Below, piece by piece: positions 40,684 through 49,878 of a stretch of DNA of 64,000 nucleotides (the first letter of the stretch is position 1; each line of letters starts with the position of its first letter). The position numbers and the translations under genes were made by a program. This DNA is from UBA6107 sp964459385 (GTDB lineage: Bacteria; Chloroflexota; Anaerolineae; Anaerolineales; Anaerolineaceae), in contig CAYWLG010000003.1 of assembly GCA_964459385.1 (NCBI GenBank), positions 124,001 through 188,000 of the forward strand. The letters run 5' to 3'. Under the pieces are notes generated by a model. The model made no database searches. It was not told the DNA's origin and was given only the letters and a program-made list of their open reading frames with translations.

Positions 40684-42708
40684 TTACTCGATCTTGAAGT
40701 TGTAGATGATCACGTCCTGCTGGGTGTTGCCAGGGCGACCGATGCGCAAGCGCAACGGTTTGGTAGCATCGACAACCTGGCAATCCGCGTAAGCATCAGC
40801 AGCGGCATCCCATTCGCAGCGTTCGCCAACGAGGGCATCAGCCTGTGAGCGGTTCTCAACAGGAACATCCACGATATCGGCATCGCCAGCCTGGAGCATG
40901 CTGAAGCGGGTACCCCATTCGGGGATGATCTTGATGATAGCGGTCTTGATTGCAGCCACACCAAAAGGACCACCATCGTAGGCGGCTTCGGTGCGCCAGT
41001 AATCAGGGTTGGCGGTCATGACAATTTCCTGACCGGGGGTGCGGTGATCGAGCACGTACGGGCCAGTGCCCATAGCGATGCTGGTGAAGGGATCATCAGC
41101 GGACTGCATGGCGTAGTAATTCTGCCAGGTGTCGCAGGAACCATCCCAACCACCGTTCTCAACAACCCACTTCTGGTTCATAACTGAACCCCAGGTCTGG
41201 GTCAAGGTTGCCATCAAAGGAGCCCAAGGCTGTGCCAGGTGCAGAGTAACGGTACCGGCGGCGTCATCGGCCACAACGGCGGATTTTACTTTTTCGCAGG
41301 CGGCGCTGAGGGTCGCGGGATCGGCAGCGGCAAGAGTCTCGCGGTCGTCATAGAGGTTGCCCTCGGGGTCGACGAGCAGGGAGACATCATCCACACCTAC
41401 ACCGAAGAAGGCTTCGTAGTACATCCACTGCGGTGAAGCGGTTCCACCCTGGAGCATACCACGCTGCAGAGAGTAAGCGACATCAGACGGAGTGAGGGTT
41501 TCGCCATTGGAGAACATGACGCCCTGGCGGATGTTGAAGGTGACGGTCATACCATCAGCAGAGATACCACCATTTTCCTCGGAAGGAACTTCGGTGGCCA
41601 ACTGAGGAACGAATTCGTCAGTGGATTCGCCCTTGTAGAAGATCAGGGTTTCATAGATGTTCTGGATAACTTCGCCAGAGGCAGTATCGTAAGCCAGGGC
41701 GGGATCGAAGGTATCGATGTCGCCGATGGTGGCATAAACGAAGGTCGAGGGATCAGCAGCATCAGCAGTCTTGCTCATCGGGTAGAAGAACATACCGGGG
41801 AACAAGGGGTTCAAAACGCGGCCGGTCACCCAGCGCTGTTCGAAACCATGGCTGGTGGCCAAATCGATGGGCACACCAGGAACCAGATCATAGTACAACT
41901 GGTTCAACTGATAGTAGATATCAGCGCGTTTGGCGGGATTGGTTTCAGCAACACCCTGATCGAGCAAAGCTTTGAACTGAGCTTTGAGGTCATCCGGCAT
42001 GTTCTGGCGGCCGCCATAAGCACCGGTGGTGTAGGGCTGGTACCAGTTGTGCGGGTCATGGATATCTTCCAACCAACCAGCGGTCATCACAGGGATTTTG
42101 TGAGCGCGCTGTGCGGCCAGGTAGGTCGGCCAGGGCAGACCCAAGACTTCCACGAGGAATTTGTCATTGACCTGAGCCAGGCTGTTGGACATGATCTCAG
42201 CAATGATCTGGCGGGTGGTATTGCCGGTGTTGTAAAGCATCTGCAGGCGGAAGCCTACATTCCAAACATCGGTGCCATCTGTTTCATCGCCAGCGGCGAT
42301 ACCATCATGATCGAGGTCAGCCAGTTTGAATTCTTCAGCGGCTTTGTCCAGATCATAGGTATAGTGCGGAGCATTGGCGTCATAGCCGGGCATACCAGGC
42401 ATAGGCAGTTCAAGTGACTGAACAGCTTCACCATTGTATACGTCGGCGATGAAGGTATCCCAATCGAAGGCATAGCTGAAGGCTTTGCGGATGTGAACAT
42501 CAGCAAAGAAATCGGGGGGTACGCCATTGCCATCCAACATACCGGATCCAATATACGGATTCGATACTGCAGCTTCAGTTGCAGCTACTTCTGTCGGTGC
42601 CTCGGTGGCAGGGGCAGCTTCGGTAGCAACTGGAGTAGCAGTTGCGCAAGCACTGAGTGCCATGCTTGCGACAATCAACAAACTAACAACTACTAACAGT
42701 TTTCGCAT
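40684..42708 (-). CDS. circularly permuted family-5 ABC substrate-binding lipoprotein
   Basis: A 674-residue lipoprotein (lipobox ALSAC, Cys21; Ala/Thr/Pro linker to about 48) whose domain order is rearranged. Residues 50-313 correspond to the usual C-terminal half: DVHIRKAFSYAFDWD (70-84) and the normal ending PLFPGMFFYPMSK (301-313). Residues about 318-674 correspond to the usual N-terminal half: ATIGDIDTFDPALAY (326-340), FSNGETLTPSDVAYSL (399-414), GTGPYVLDH (547-555), ending DVIIYNFKIE. In standard proteins that last segment runs straight into the NPYIGSG segment that here follows the linker. A stop codon and hairpin close the gene. The fold could be preserved; substrate is unknown. Confidence 0.85.
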   Translation of the reverse strand: MRKLLVVVSLLIVASMALSACATATPVATEAAPATEAPTEVAATEAAVSNPYIGSGMLDGNGVPPDFFADVHIRKAFSYAFDWDTFIADVYNGEAVQSLELPMPGMPGYDANAPHYTYDLDKAAEEFKLADLDHDGIAAGDETDGTDVWNVGFRLQMLYNTGNTTRQIIAEIMSNSLAQVNDKFLVEVLGLPWPTYLAAQRAHKIPVMTAGWLEDIHDPHNWYQPYTTGAYGGRQNMPDDLKAQFKALLDQGVAETNPAKRADIYYQLNQLYYDLVPGVPIDLATSHGFEQRWVTGRVLNPLFPGMFFYPMSKTADAADPSTFVYATIGDIDTFDPALAYDTASGEVIQNIYETLIFYKGESTDEFVPQLATEVPSEENGGISADGMTVTFNIRQGVMFSNGETLTPSDVAYSLQRGMLQGGTASPQWMYYEAFFGVGVDDVSLLVDPEGNLYDDRETLAAADPATLSAACEKVKSAVVADDAAGTVTLHLAQPWAPLMATLTQTWGSVMNQKWVVENGGWDGSCDTWQNYYAMQSADDPFTSIAMGTGPYVLDHRTPGQEIVMTANPDYWRTEAAYDGGPFGVAAIKTAIIKIIPEWGTRFSMLQAGDADIVDVPVENRSQADALVGERCEWDAAADAYADCQVVDATKPLRLRIGRPGNTQQDVIIYNFKIE

Positions 42709-42807
42709 TTTCTTCTCCTCTACTAAAGTGTTGGTGAATTTGAACTGATACGCAGGGAATGTTGAGCGAGATGGCAACTGGCGAACGCCCAACTCCCTGA
42801 TCGATCA

Positions 42808-43788
42808 CTATTTAACCATGTGGCAGGCAACGAAGTGGTTCGGAGAGATCTCACGGAATTCGGGACGCTTCTCGGCACAGATCGTGTCAGCCAATGGGCA
42901 GCGGGTGCGGAAACGGCACCCTGATGGTGGGTTCACCGGGGAAGGAACATCTCCTTCCAGCACGATGCGTTTAATGCGCTCTTTATTGGGATCGGGGATG
43001 GGAACAGCGGAGAGCAATGCCTGGGTATAAGGGTGTAACGGGTTTTCGTACAACTCGGTTCGATCGGCGATCTCGACAATGACACCCAAATACATCACGG
43101 CCACGCGGTCGCTGATGTGGCGAACCATTGAAAGGTCATGAGCAATGAAGAGATAGGTCAGGTTGAACTTCTCTTGCAGCTCTTCGAGCAGATTAACGAC
43201 CTGAGCCTGGATGGAAACATCCAGAGCCGAGATCGGTTCATCACAAACGATCAATTCTGGCTGCAGGGCCAGGGCGCGTGCGATGCCGATGCGCTGGCGC
43301 TGGCCGCCCGAAAATTCGTGCGGGTAGCGGCTGGCAAAGGCCGGGTTGAGGCGGACCAAGTCAAGCAATTCAGCCACGCGTTTGTCTACCTCGGCGCCTT
43401 TGGCAATATTGTGAACGGTCAAAGGTTCACCCACGATGTCGTTGATGGTCATACGGGGATTTAATGAAGCATAAGGATCCTGGAAGATCATTTGCATGTG
43501 GCGGCGACGCTTGCGCATATCTTCTTTGCTAAGGGTCGTCAGGTCAGTATCGTTGAAATAAACATGGCCGGCGGTCGGTTTATAAAGCTGCAAAATGGTG
43601 CGGCCGGTAGTGGATTTGCCACAACCGGATTCGCCTACCAGACCCAATGTTTCGCCACGTTTGATATTGAAAGAAACACCATCTACCGCATGAACAGCCC
43701 CCACCTGGCGGCGAACCACACCCCGATAGATCGGGAAGTGCATTACCAGATCATCTACCTTTAACAAGACGTCGTTATTCTCGCTCAT
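42808..43788 (-). CDS. peptide ABC transporter ATP-binding protein (DppF/OppF type)
   Basis: A 326-residue ATPase: Walker A GESGCGKST, signature FSGGQRQR, Walker B LIVCDEPISALD. The C-terminal extension has the cysteine set CRFRTRCPLADTIC and FVACHMV, which in this family can bind an Fe-S cluster. The ATG overlaps the stop of the DppD-type gene by four bases. It powers the importer together with that protein. Confidence 0.94.
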   Translation of the reverse strand: MSENNDVLLKVDDLVMHFPIYRGVVRRQVGAVHAVDGVSFNIKRGETLGLVGESGCGKSTTGRTILQLYKPTAGHVYFNDTDLTTLSKEDMRKRRRHMQMIFQDPYASLNPRMTINDIVGEPLTVHNIAKGAEVDKRVAELLDLVRLNPAFASRYPHEFSGGQRQRIGIARALALQPELIVCDEPISALDVSIQAQVVNLLEELQEKFNLTYLFIAHDLSMVRHISDRVAVMYLGVIVEIADRTELYENPLHPYTQALLSAVPIPDPNKERIKRIVLEGDVPSPVNPPSGCRFRTRCPLADTICAEKRPEFREISPNHFVACHMVK

Positions 43789-44777
43789 TTTCGCGCCTTC
43801 CCGGTTTTAGTGTCTACCCAGCAAGCTACACGATGTTCGGGGCTGACCTCTTCCAACATGGGGTTCTCTTTCCAGCAACGATCCATCACCCATTTGCAGC
43901 GAGGTGCAAACGGGCAGGCAGTGGGTTTATTGAACAGAACAGGGGGGAAGCCTTCAATTGAGAAGAGCTTTTCACCGGTCTCGCTATCGAGGCGGGGCAG
44001 GCTGCCCAGAAGGCCGATGGTATAAGGATGGGTCGGATGCGCATACAGGTCATTGACCTGGGCTTCTTCAATGATGTAGCCACCGTACATGACGATCACA
44101 CGCTGAGCCAACCCGGCGACCACGCCCAGATCATGGGTGATCCAGATAATGGCCATACCCAATTCATCGCGCAGGCGTTTCACCAGGTCGGTGATCTGAG
44201 CCTGGATGGTCACGTCAAGCGCGGTGGTGGGTTCATCTGCAATTAGAATTTGGGGGTTACAAGAAAGTGCCATGGCGATCATGACACGCTGGCGCATGCC
44301 GCCAGAAAACTGATGGGGATAATCGTTGAGGCGTTCGCCTGCTCGAGGAATGCCGACCATCTCCAATAACTCGATCGAGCGGCTGCGGGCGTGCTTTTTA
44401 TCCATGCCCATGTGAAGGGTCAATGGCTCTTCCAACTGTTTTCCGATGGTGAGCACCGGGTTCAGAGAGGTCATGGGGTCTTGGAACACCATGGCGATCT
44501 GGGCACCGCGAACCTGACGAATCTCTTCCTGATTCATGGCAAGAAGGTCTTGTCCGTGGAAGAACGCTTTACCTGCAACAATCTTTCCGGGGGGCATTGG
44601 AACGAGCCGCAGCATAGAGAGCATGGTAACGCTTTTACCACAACCGCTTTCGCCAACCACACCCAGCGTTTCTCCTTCCGTCAAACCAAAGGAGACACCG
44701 TTGACTGCATGGATCACGCCTTCCGGCGTTCTAAACTGCGTTTCCAGCCCTTGCACATCGAGTAAGGGAGCGGGCAT
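43785..44777 (-). CDS. peptide ABC transporter ATP-binding protein (DppD/OppD type)
   Basis: A 330-residue ATPase: Walker A GESGCGKSV, signature FSGGMRQR, Walker B ILIADEPTTALD, and the C-terminal CPFAPRCKWVMDRC extension. It is first in the operon. Two starts are possible; ATG 44777 lies eight bases after AAAGGA and is favoured over ATG 44783. Both ATPases precede the binding protein, a common order in Chloroflexota clusters. Confidence 0.93.
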   Translation of the reverse strand: MPAPLLDVQGLETQFRTPEGVIHAVNGVSFGLTEGETLGVVGESGCGKSVTMLSMLRLVPMPPGKIVAGKAFFHGQDLLAMNQEEIRQVRGAQIAMVFQDPMTSLNPVLTIGKQLEEPLTLHMGMDKKHARSRSIELLEMVGIPRAGERLNDYPHQFSGGMRQRVMIAMALSCNPQILIADEPTTALDVTIQAQITDLVKRLRDELGMAIIWITHDLGVVAGLAQRVIVMYGGYIIEEAQVNDLYAHPTHPYTIGLLGSLPRLDSETGEKLFSIEGFPPVLFNKPTACPFAPRCKWVMDRCWKENPMLEEVSPEHRVACWVDTKTGKARK

Positions 44778-44849
44778 GCACATTATCCTTTACAGTTTGG
44801 AGTCTGGCGTCTGAGTCAGCAAGTGACTTCCAGACACACAGTAAATAAA

Positions 44850-44876
44850 ATTATACACGATTTTAAACCTATCCAA
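44850..44876 (-). promoter_or_regulatory. possible promoter of the peptide ABC operon
   Basis: On the minus strand TTGGAT (44876-44871) and a perfect TATAAT (44855-44850) are 15 bp apart, shorter than ideal. The start would give a leader of about 60 bases. Confidence 0.4.
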
Positions 44877-44909
44877 CTTGCCACTTCTGTAACGGTCTAC
44901 CTATAACAA

Positions 44910-44931
44910 ATACGATACTCGTATAGAGTAT
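44910..44931. promoter_or_regulatory. overlapping inverted repeats upstream of peptide ABC operon
   Basis: ATACGA-tac-TCGTAT (44910-44924) overlaps ATACTC-gtata-GAGTAT (44915-44931). They lie about 35 bases upstream of the putative -35, a fit for an activator or repressor site. Confidence 0.45.
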
Positions 44932-45205
44932 TTTGGCCAAGCTATTTCTCTTGTAATTGAACGGGGTGAGTAGTTTTTTAAAAAAGACTCAGCGCACTTT
45001 GATGAAGGTGTTCTGGAGTCCCGCACGCTTGGAAAAGTGACCATTGGTTATTTTCCTAAGGTGTTCAGTATGTCGATCTGTTCAAAACAAAGAGTACTTG
45101 AGCGACCAGTAAAGAATGCATTACACAGTATACCCTTATTTATTTTTAAAGTCAAACCAGACACTCTGCCTTAAATCATAAAAAGTACCGGAGCATCGTA
45201 ACCAT

Positions 45206-46126
45206 TTATACCTCGGCTTCATCTCCGTAGCGCAGCTTCAGATAAGAGATGTAGCGTTCACGGCTGACCTTGCCTGCATCTACCGCTTCCACCACGGCGC
45301 AGCCCGGTTCATTGCGATGGGTGCAGTCGTTGAACTGGCATTCTGAAACCAGATCGCGCAACTCAGGAAAGTAACCATCCAATTCTTCGGGTTCTGTATC
45401 CCATAGTGCCAGGCGGCGAATACCGGGCAGATCAGCCACGAAGCCACCTTCGTCCAGAGGAAATAATTCGCGTACCACGGTGGTGTGGCGGCCCTTGTTG
45501 GTGGCCTCACTGATCTCGTTGACGGCCACGCCCAGGCCCGGCTGGATGGCGTTGAGCAGGCTCGATTTGCCCACCCCCGATGGCCCGGCCAGGGCGGAGA
45601 TCTTGTTGACGAGGCAAGCCTTCAATTCCTCCACGCCAATGCCCCCTTTGGCCGAGGTAAAGATCACCGGGTAGCCCAAATGGGGATAAACCTTGAACTT
45701 TTCTTTCACCTTATCGAGGTTCTCGAGATCCACTTTGTTGACCACGATCATGGCAGGCACGCCCTGTTTTTCGGCCACCACCAGAAAGCGGTCGAGCATG
45801 CGCAAATGGGGTTCGGGGTTGGCACAGGCAAAGACAGCCACCAGTTGATCGGGATTGGCCAGCAGAATCTGCTGGTAATCGCCGCGCGGGGTGGGGTCCA
45901 TGCGCACCAGGGCATTTTTGCGCGGCAAAATATCTTCGATCACGCCGGTATCGGCAGAGAGGCGGGTGATGTTTACGTCATCGCCAATACCGATAATGTC
46001 CCCTTGAAATGTGCGTCGTTTCAAACGGCCGCGGATCACACAGGTAAAAACACCTTCGTTTGTGAGCACCACAAAGAAGCCAGACTGGTAGCGCGTGACC
46101 TTGCCGGTGAAATCAAATTTTGTCAT
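45206..46126 (-). CDS. rsgA: ribosome small-subunit GTPase RsgA
   Basis: A 306-residue circularly permuted GTPase acting late in 30S subunit assembly. An OB-fold N terminus (to about 75) is followed by G4 VVNKVDLE, then G1 AGPSGVGKSSLLN, G2 GRHTTV and G3 DLPGIRRL. A zinc site with CQFNDCTHRNEPGC lies near the C terminus. The ATG at 46126 overlaps the stop of the upstream penicillin-binding-protein gene (ATGA), so translation is probably coupled. Confidence 0.95.
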   Translation of the reverse strand: MTKFDFTGKVTRYQSGFFVVLTNEGVFTCVIRGRLKRRTFQGDIIGIGDDVNITRLSADTGVIEDILPRKNALVRMDPTPRGDYQQILLANPDQLVAVFACANPEPHLRMLDRFLVVAEKQGVPAMIVVNKVDLENLDKVKEKFKVYPHLGYPVIFTSAKGGIGVEELKACLVNKISALAGPSGVGKSSLLNAIQPGLGVAVNEISEATNKGRHTTVVRELFPLDEGGFVADLPGIRRLALWDTEPEELDGYFPELRDLVSECQFNDCTHRNEPGCAVVEAVDAGKVSRERYISYLKLRYGDEAEV

Positions 46127-48309
46127 GGAGCGGGTGTTTCTTCGGCTCCCGGGGTGGGCGTCTTGGTCAGGTAGATCGAAGATTCCCACGGGTAAAGCGA
46201 GAGGGGTTCGCCAGCAAAATACGACTCGACAATGCGCCTGAAGATCGGGGCAGCGTATTCAGAGCCATCGCCGGAGTTTTCAGCGATGATCACGATGGCA
46301 ATATCGGGCATATCGGTGCGGTTTTCGGCCGTGAAGCCGGCAAACCAGGCGTGAGGCAGGTCAAGGGATGTGGTGGCCGTGCCGGTCTTGCCGTAAACCG
46401 AGTATTGCAGCCCGAGGAATTTGTTATAGGCGGTGCCGCGCGAGTTGGAGACAACAGCCTTCATGCCTTCTTTAATGGCCGCCAGGGTGTCTTGAGAGAC
46501 GGGCAGGGTGCCGCGCACTTCGGGCGAGAAAGAAGAAACGATCTCTCCATCCACGGTCTTGACTTGTTCGATGATCTGCGGGCGATATAGCGTGCCGCCG
46601 TTGGCGATGGCGGCGATGAAATCCACCACCTGCAGGGGGGTGACGAGCATGTCGCCCTGACCGATACCCATTTGAGAAGCGGCCCCATCGTCGGTGGGGT
46701 TATTGATGCGGCCGGGGTCTTCAGCGATGGCATCGATGCCGGTGGCTGAGCCGAGACCAAACCCGCGCGCCATATCGGCCAGGTAAGCATCACCCTTCTG
46801 GCGGAAGAGATCCAAACCGATATGATAGAAGTAAGGGTTACAAGAGCGCATCAGCCCTTCGACCAGGGTGAGCGTGCCCGAAGGCGGCAGACCCTTGTCA
46901 TAGGTCCAGTCGTTGTAAGGGGTGCCGAGCTCCGTCCACTGGCTGGTGCATTCATAAGTGGTAGAGGGGGTGTACAGGCCCGATTCGAGCGCTGCCGAGG
47001 CCGTGACCAGCTTGAAAACCGATCCCAGCGGGTATGAGGATTGAGCGGCGCGGTTCCAGAGCGGCGAAGTGGGATCATTCACCAAATCGCCCAACTGGTA
47101 CTGACTGTTGTAATTGGCGGTCGTGAAAGCGTTCGGGTCAAAACTGGGCGACGAGGCCATGGCCAGAATCCTGCCGGTGTCCACTTCCATGACCACAGCC
47201 GCGCCGGTAAAACCGAGCAGCGCCTTCTGGGTTTGCAACTGCAGGTTCTTATCCAGAGTGGTGGTGATGGTGTCGGCCGCCTTGGGGTCTTTATGAGCCA
47301 GCCGGGTAACAGTGGTGCCGCTGGGGTCGAGCACATACAGATCAGCCGTCGGTTGCCCGGCCAACTCAGTTTCGGCCGATTTTTCGATGCCGGCCTTGCC
47401 CACCTTTTCATCCCCGGCATAACCCATTGCCTTGTACTGGGCCAGTTCCTCTTCTGTAATGAACTGTGTATAACCGATGACCTGCGGCGCAATGCCGCCG
47501 TTGTAGTAATAGCGCGACGAATAGTCGTTATAGATGAACCCGCTTAAGCCTTCCATCGTGGTGGCATAGGGGGTATAGCCCTCTTTTGAGACTTCGCCCA
47601 TCGGGATATAAAACTCGTCCACGCCGGCATCGTAGGCATTTTCCAAAATGTTGGCAGGCTTCTGGGTCATTTCTGCCAGGAATTGCAAAATGGAACGGAT
47701 GCTCTTGGCAGTGACATTGGCCGGGTCAATGCCCATTGCCACGGCATCTGTCTGGGTGGCGATGTAGTCGCCGTTGCGGTCGAGAATGTCGCCGCGTACC
47801 GGCTGGCTGATATTAAGCACCAGACTGTTGCCGCCCTGCAACTCTGGCAAGATCATGCCATCTTCCCACTGAATCTTCCAGGTGCCGTTTTCCATGACCA
47901 TGTTCATCTGCATCTGGCGTTGAATATCGCCAAAAAGCGAGGTGTCGAAATTAATCTGATAGCCCACCTGTGCCGAAGCCGGGTTGATCAAGGTAGACAG
48001 AACACCGTAATCTAGCTTGATCAGGGTGAGGTTAGTGGCGGTATCCTGATACTTCTTTTCAAAGTCAGCCTGGCTGATGGCGTCTTTGCTGGTCTGAGCC
48101 AGCATGGCATACATGCTGGCATAATCGCCGCCTTTCCATTTAGACAAAAAACTTTCGGCGGCCGCCGGTACATCAGGAACACTGGTGGTTTCCACCACCG
48201 GGGTAGGTTTGCCATTATTCGAGGCAGCAGGGGTCTCTGTGGTACTCACCGGCCCGCCGCAAGCTGCCAACAAAAACATGAGAGCAAAAGCGAGATTGCG
48301 AATTTTCAT
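46123..48309 (-). CDS. class B penicillin-binding protein, lipoprotein with NTF2-like domain
   Basis: A 728-residue transpeptidase that cross-links peptidoglycan. It is a lipoprotein (LLAAC, Cys17) rather than having the usual membrane helix. Residues about 48-150 form an NTF2/MecA_N-like domain, about 165-330 the dimerisation region (VRGDILDRNG), and about 360-705 the transpeptidase, with SVFK (430-433), SCN (489-491) and KTG (641-643). The architecture recalls PBP2a-like enzymes, but resistance cannot be inferred. It has a Pro/Thr tail and GGGAGG upstream of the start. Confidence 0.9.
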   Translation of the reverse strand: MKIRNLAFALMFLLAACGGPVSTTETPAASNNGKPTPVVETTSVPDVPAAAESFLSKWKGGDYASMYAMLAQTSKDAISQADFEKKYQDTATNLTLIKLDYGVLSTLINPASAQVGYQINFDTSLFGDIQRQMQMNMVMENGTWKIQWEDGMILPELQGGNSLVLNISQPVRGDILDRNGDYIATQTDAVAMGIDPANVTAKSIRSILQFLAEMTQKPANILENAYDAGVDEFYIPMGEVSKEGYTPYATTMEGLSGFIYNDYSSRYYYNGGIAPQVIGYTQFITEEELAQYKAMGYAGDEKVGKAGIEKSAETELAGQPTADLYVLDPSGTTVTRLAHKDPKAADTITTTLDKNLQLQTQKALLGFTGAAVVMEVDTGRILAMASSPSFDPNAFTTANYNSQYQLGDLVNDPTSPLWNRAAQSSYPLGSVFKLVTASAALESGLYTPSTTYECTSQWTELGTPYNDWTYDKGLPPSGTLTLVEGLMRSCNPYFYHIGLDLFRQKGDAYLADMARGFGLGSATGIDAIAEDPGRINNPTDDGAASQMGIGQGDMLVTPLQVVDFIAAIANGGTLYRPQIIEQVKTVDGEIVSSFSPEVRGTLPVSQDTLAAIKEGMKAVVSNSRGTAYNKFLGLQYSVYGKTGTATTSLDLPHAWFAGFTAENRTDMPDIAIVIIAENSGDGSEYAAPIFRRIVESYFAGEPLSLYPWESSIYLTKTPTPGAEETPAP

Positions 48310-48335
48310 ATTATCCTCCCGGAAGGACTCCGGAA

Positions 48336-49004
48336 TTATCCAACATCTTCTCCATTGAGAACCCGATTAAAGATCGGGCAGTTATAGGCCAGTTGATCCT
48401 GGCAGATGAAAGGCACCTGCTTGCGATCTCCGTAGCCCATTTTGCGCAGCACCCTTTCCAGATGGCAGAGGGGCAGCCCCATCACGCTGGCGTAACATCC
48501 CTTAAACTGGTCAACGGGATGAAACGACTCATTCTGGATGGCATAGGCACCCGCCTTATCTAACGGGTCGCCCGAATGGATATAGTCACTGATCTCTTCA
48601 TCGCTGTAGCGGCGCATGTGCACGCGCGAACTGCACAACTCGCGCTCGATCAAGCCCTTGGAAGGCGAAATGACCACGATGGCCGTATGCACGAAATGCA
48701 CCCTACCGCGCAGCTTCACCAAAATGCGGCGCGCGTCTTCAGCGTCCAGCGGCTTGCCGATGATCTCATTATCGACGGCCACGGTGGTATCGGCGGCCAC
48801 GATCAATTCTTTAAAGCCGGCCGAACTGGACATCTTGCGTCCTTTGGTCAAGGCCAGGCGCTGCACATAAGCCTTGGGCGATTCGCCCTCAAGCGGGGTC
48901 TCATCGATATCTGCCGGACGCACGGTGAATGGAATTCCCATCCACTTGAGAATTTGTTTGCGCCGCGGCGAATTGGAAGCTAAAACAAGAGAGAGGTCTG
49001 ACAT
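48336..49004 (-). CDS. maf: Maf-like nucleoside triphosphate pyrophosphatase
   Basis: A 222-residue Maf/YhdE protein that hydrolyses non-canonical or pyrimidine nucleoside triphosphates. Motifs are LVLASNSPRRKQIL (4-17), DETPLEGESPKAYVQRLAL, VAADTTVAVDNEIIGKP and DKAGAYAIQ. About 25 residues at the end (PFICQDQLAYNCPIF) extend beyond the core fold. The ATG at 49004 fits the N-terminal motif; no ribosome site is clear. It lies 26 bases downstream of the penicillin-binding-protein start, so it belongs to a separate upstream transcript start. Confidence 0.92.
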   Translation of the reverse strand: MSDLSLVLASNSPRRKQILKWMGIPFTVRPADIDETPLEGESPKAYVQRLALTKGRKMSSSAGFKELIVAADTTVAVDNEIIGKPLDAEDARRILVKLRGRVHFVHTAIVVISPSKGLIERELCSSRVHMRRYSDEEISDYIHSGDPLDKAGAYAIQNESFHPVDQFKGCYASVMGLPLCHLERVLRKMGYGDRKQVPFICQDQLAYNCPIFNRVLNGEDVG

Positions 49005-49290
49005 AGCATGGGTAATTTTAACACAGAACCTTTGCCCAAAAATCAAGGGGAATTTCAACCTAAAATAAGTTGGCAAAAACACAGGCGGGCGTAAAACTGA
49101 GGGACAGACATCGGCAAGCCATTTTGCGCCTTTACAGGTTCAAAATGATAAAAAAGTTCAAAAAATGTGACTTTTTTGTCATAAAACACTCTTGATCGAG
49201 GCATTTTATGATTTTTAAGGTTAACCCCTACCGATTTAATCGGGTTGGACTTAAAATGTCTATACAACCACATTCGGAGGACACAACCCA

Positions 49291-49860
49291 ATGGAATCGT
49301 TAAAAGACAGGATCGCCGCAGAAGGTCGAGTCCTGGGGAACGGCATTTTAAAGATCGACAGCCTGATCAACCATCAGGTAGACCCCATGATCATGGACGC
49401 CAGCGGGCAGGAATTTGCCGCGGCCTTTGCACAGGCCAACCCCACCCGCATTTTGACGGCCGAGATCTCGGGAATCGCCCCGGCACTGATGACCGGTGTG
49501 CACATGAAACTGCCCGTGGTTTACGCCCGCAAGACACGCCCCATCACTATGCCCGAAACCGTTTACCTGACCACCGCGCCCTCGCACACCAAAGGCAACA
49601 TGGTGGATCTGATCGTTTCGCCCGAATACCTGAAACCCGGCGAAAGGGTGCTCATCATCGATGATTTTCTTGCCTCAGGTGCCACTATTTTGGGCCTGGT
49701 GCGGCTGGCCCAGGCCGCCGGTGCCACCGTGGTCGGTGTGGGCGCGTTGATCGAAAAGACCTTCGAGGGTGGCCGTGAGGCGCTGCAGTTCCTCAATGTG
49801 CCGGTCATTTCACTCGTCAAGATCACGAGCATGGAAAACAACCAGCTCCATTTTGAGTAA
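49291..49860 (+). CDS. xpt: xanthine phosphoribosyltransferase
   Basis: A 189-residue type I phosphoribosyltransferase. MESLKDRIAAEGRVL, LKIDSLINHQVDP and the PRPP loop VLIIDDFLASGAT (about 120-132) match Xpt, which salvages xanthine to XMP. The next gene, guaA, converts XMP to GMP, so the pair is a salvage module. GGAGG precedes the ATG. No purine riboswitch is recognised in the upstream 280 bases. Confidence 0.93.
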   Translation: MESLKDRIAAEGRVLGNGILKIDSLINHQVDPMIMDASGQEFAAAFAQANPTRILTAEISGIAPALMTGVHMKLPVVYARKTRPITMPETVYLTTAPSHTKGNMVDLIVSPEYLKPGERVLIIDDFLASGATILGLVRLAQAAGATVVGVGALIEKTFEGGREALQFLNVPVISLVKITSMENNQLHFE

Positions 49861-49878
49861 AAAAGGAACAAGCATCTC

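Larger units (their letters stand above)
44784..45205. other. intergenic region upstream of peptide ABC operon
   Basis: A 420-base gap. It holds a possible minus-strand promoter (see 44850), two overlapping inverted repeats (44910-44931), and an AT palindrome T6A6 flanked by GAGT and ACTC (44968-44990). No gene is seen. Confidence 0.5.

Noticed and set aside
49005..49290. Possible purine riboswitch upstream of xpt-guaA
   Set aside because: The conserved loop sequences of the purine aptamer are not found in the 280-base region; only a small hairpin around 49228-49242 is seen.
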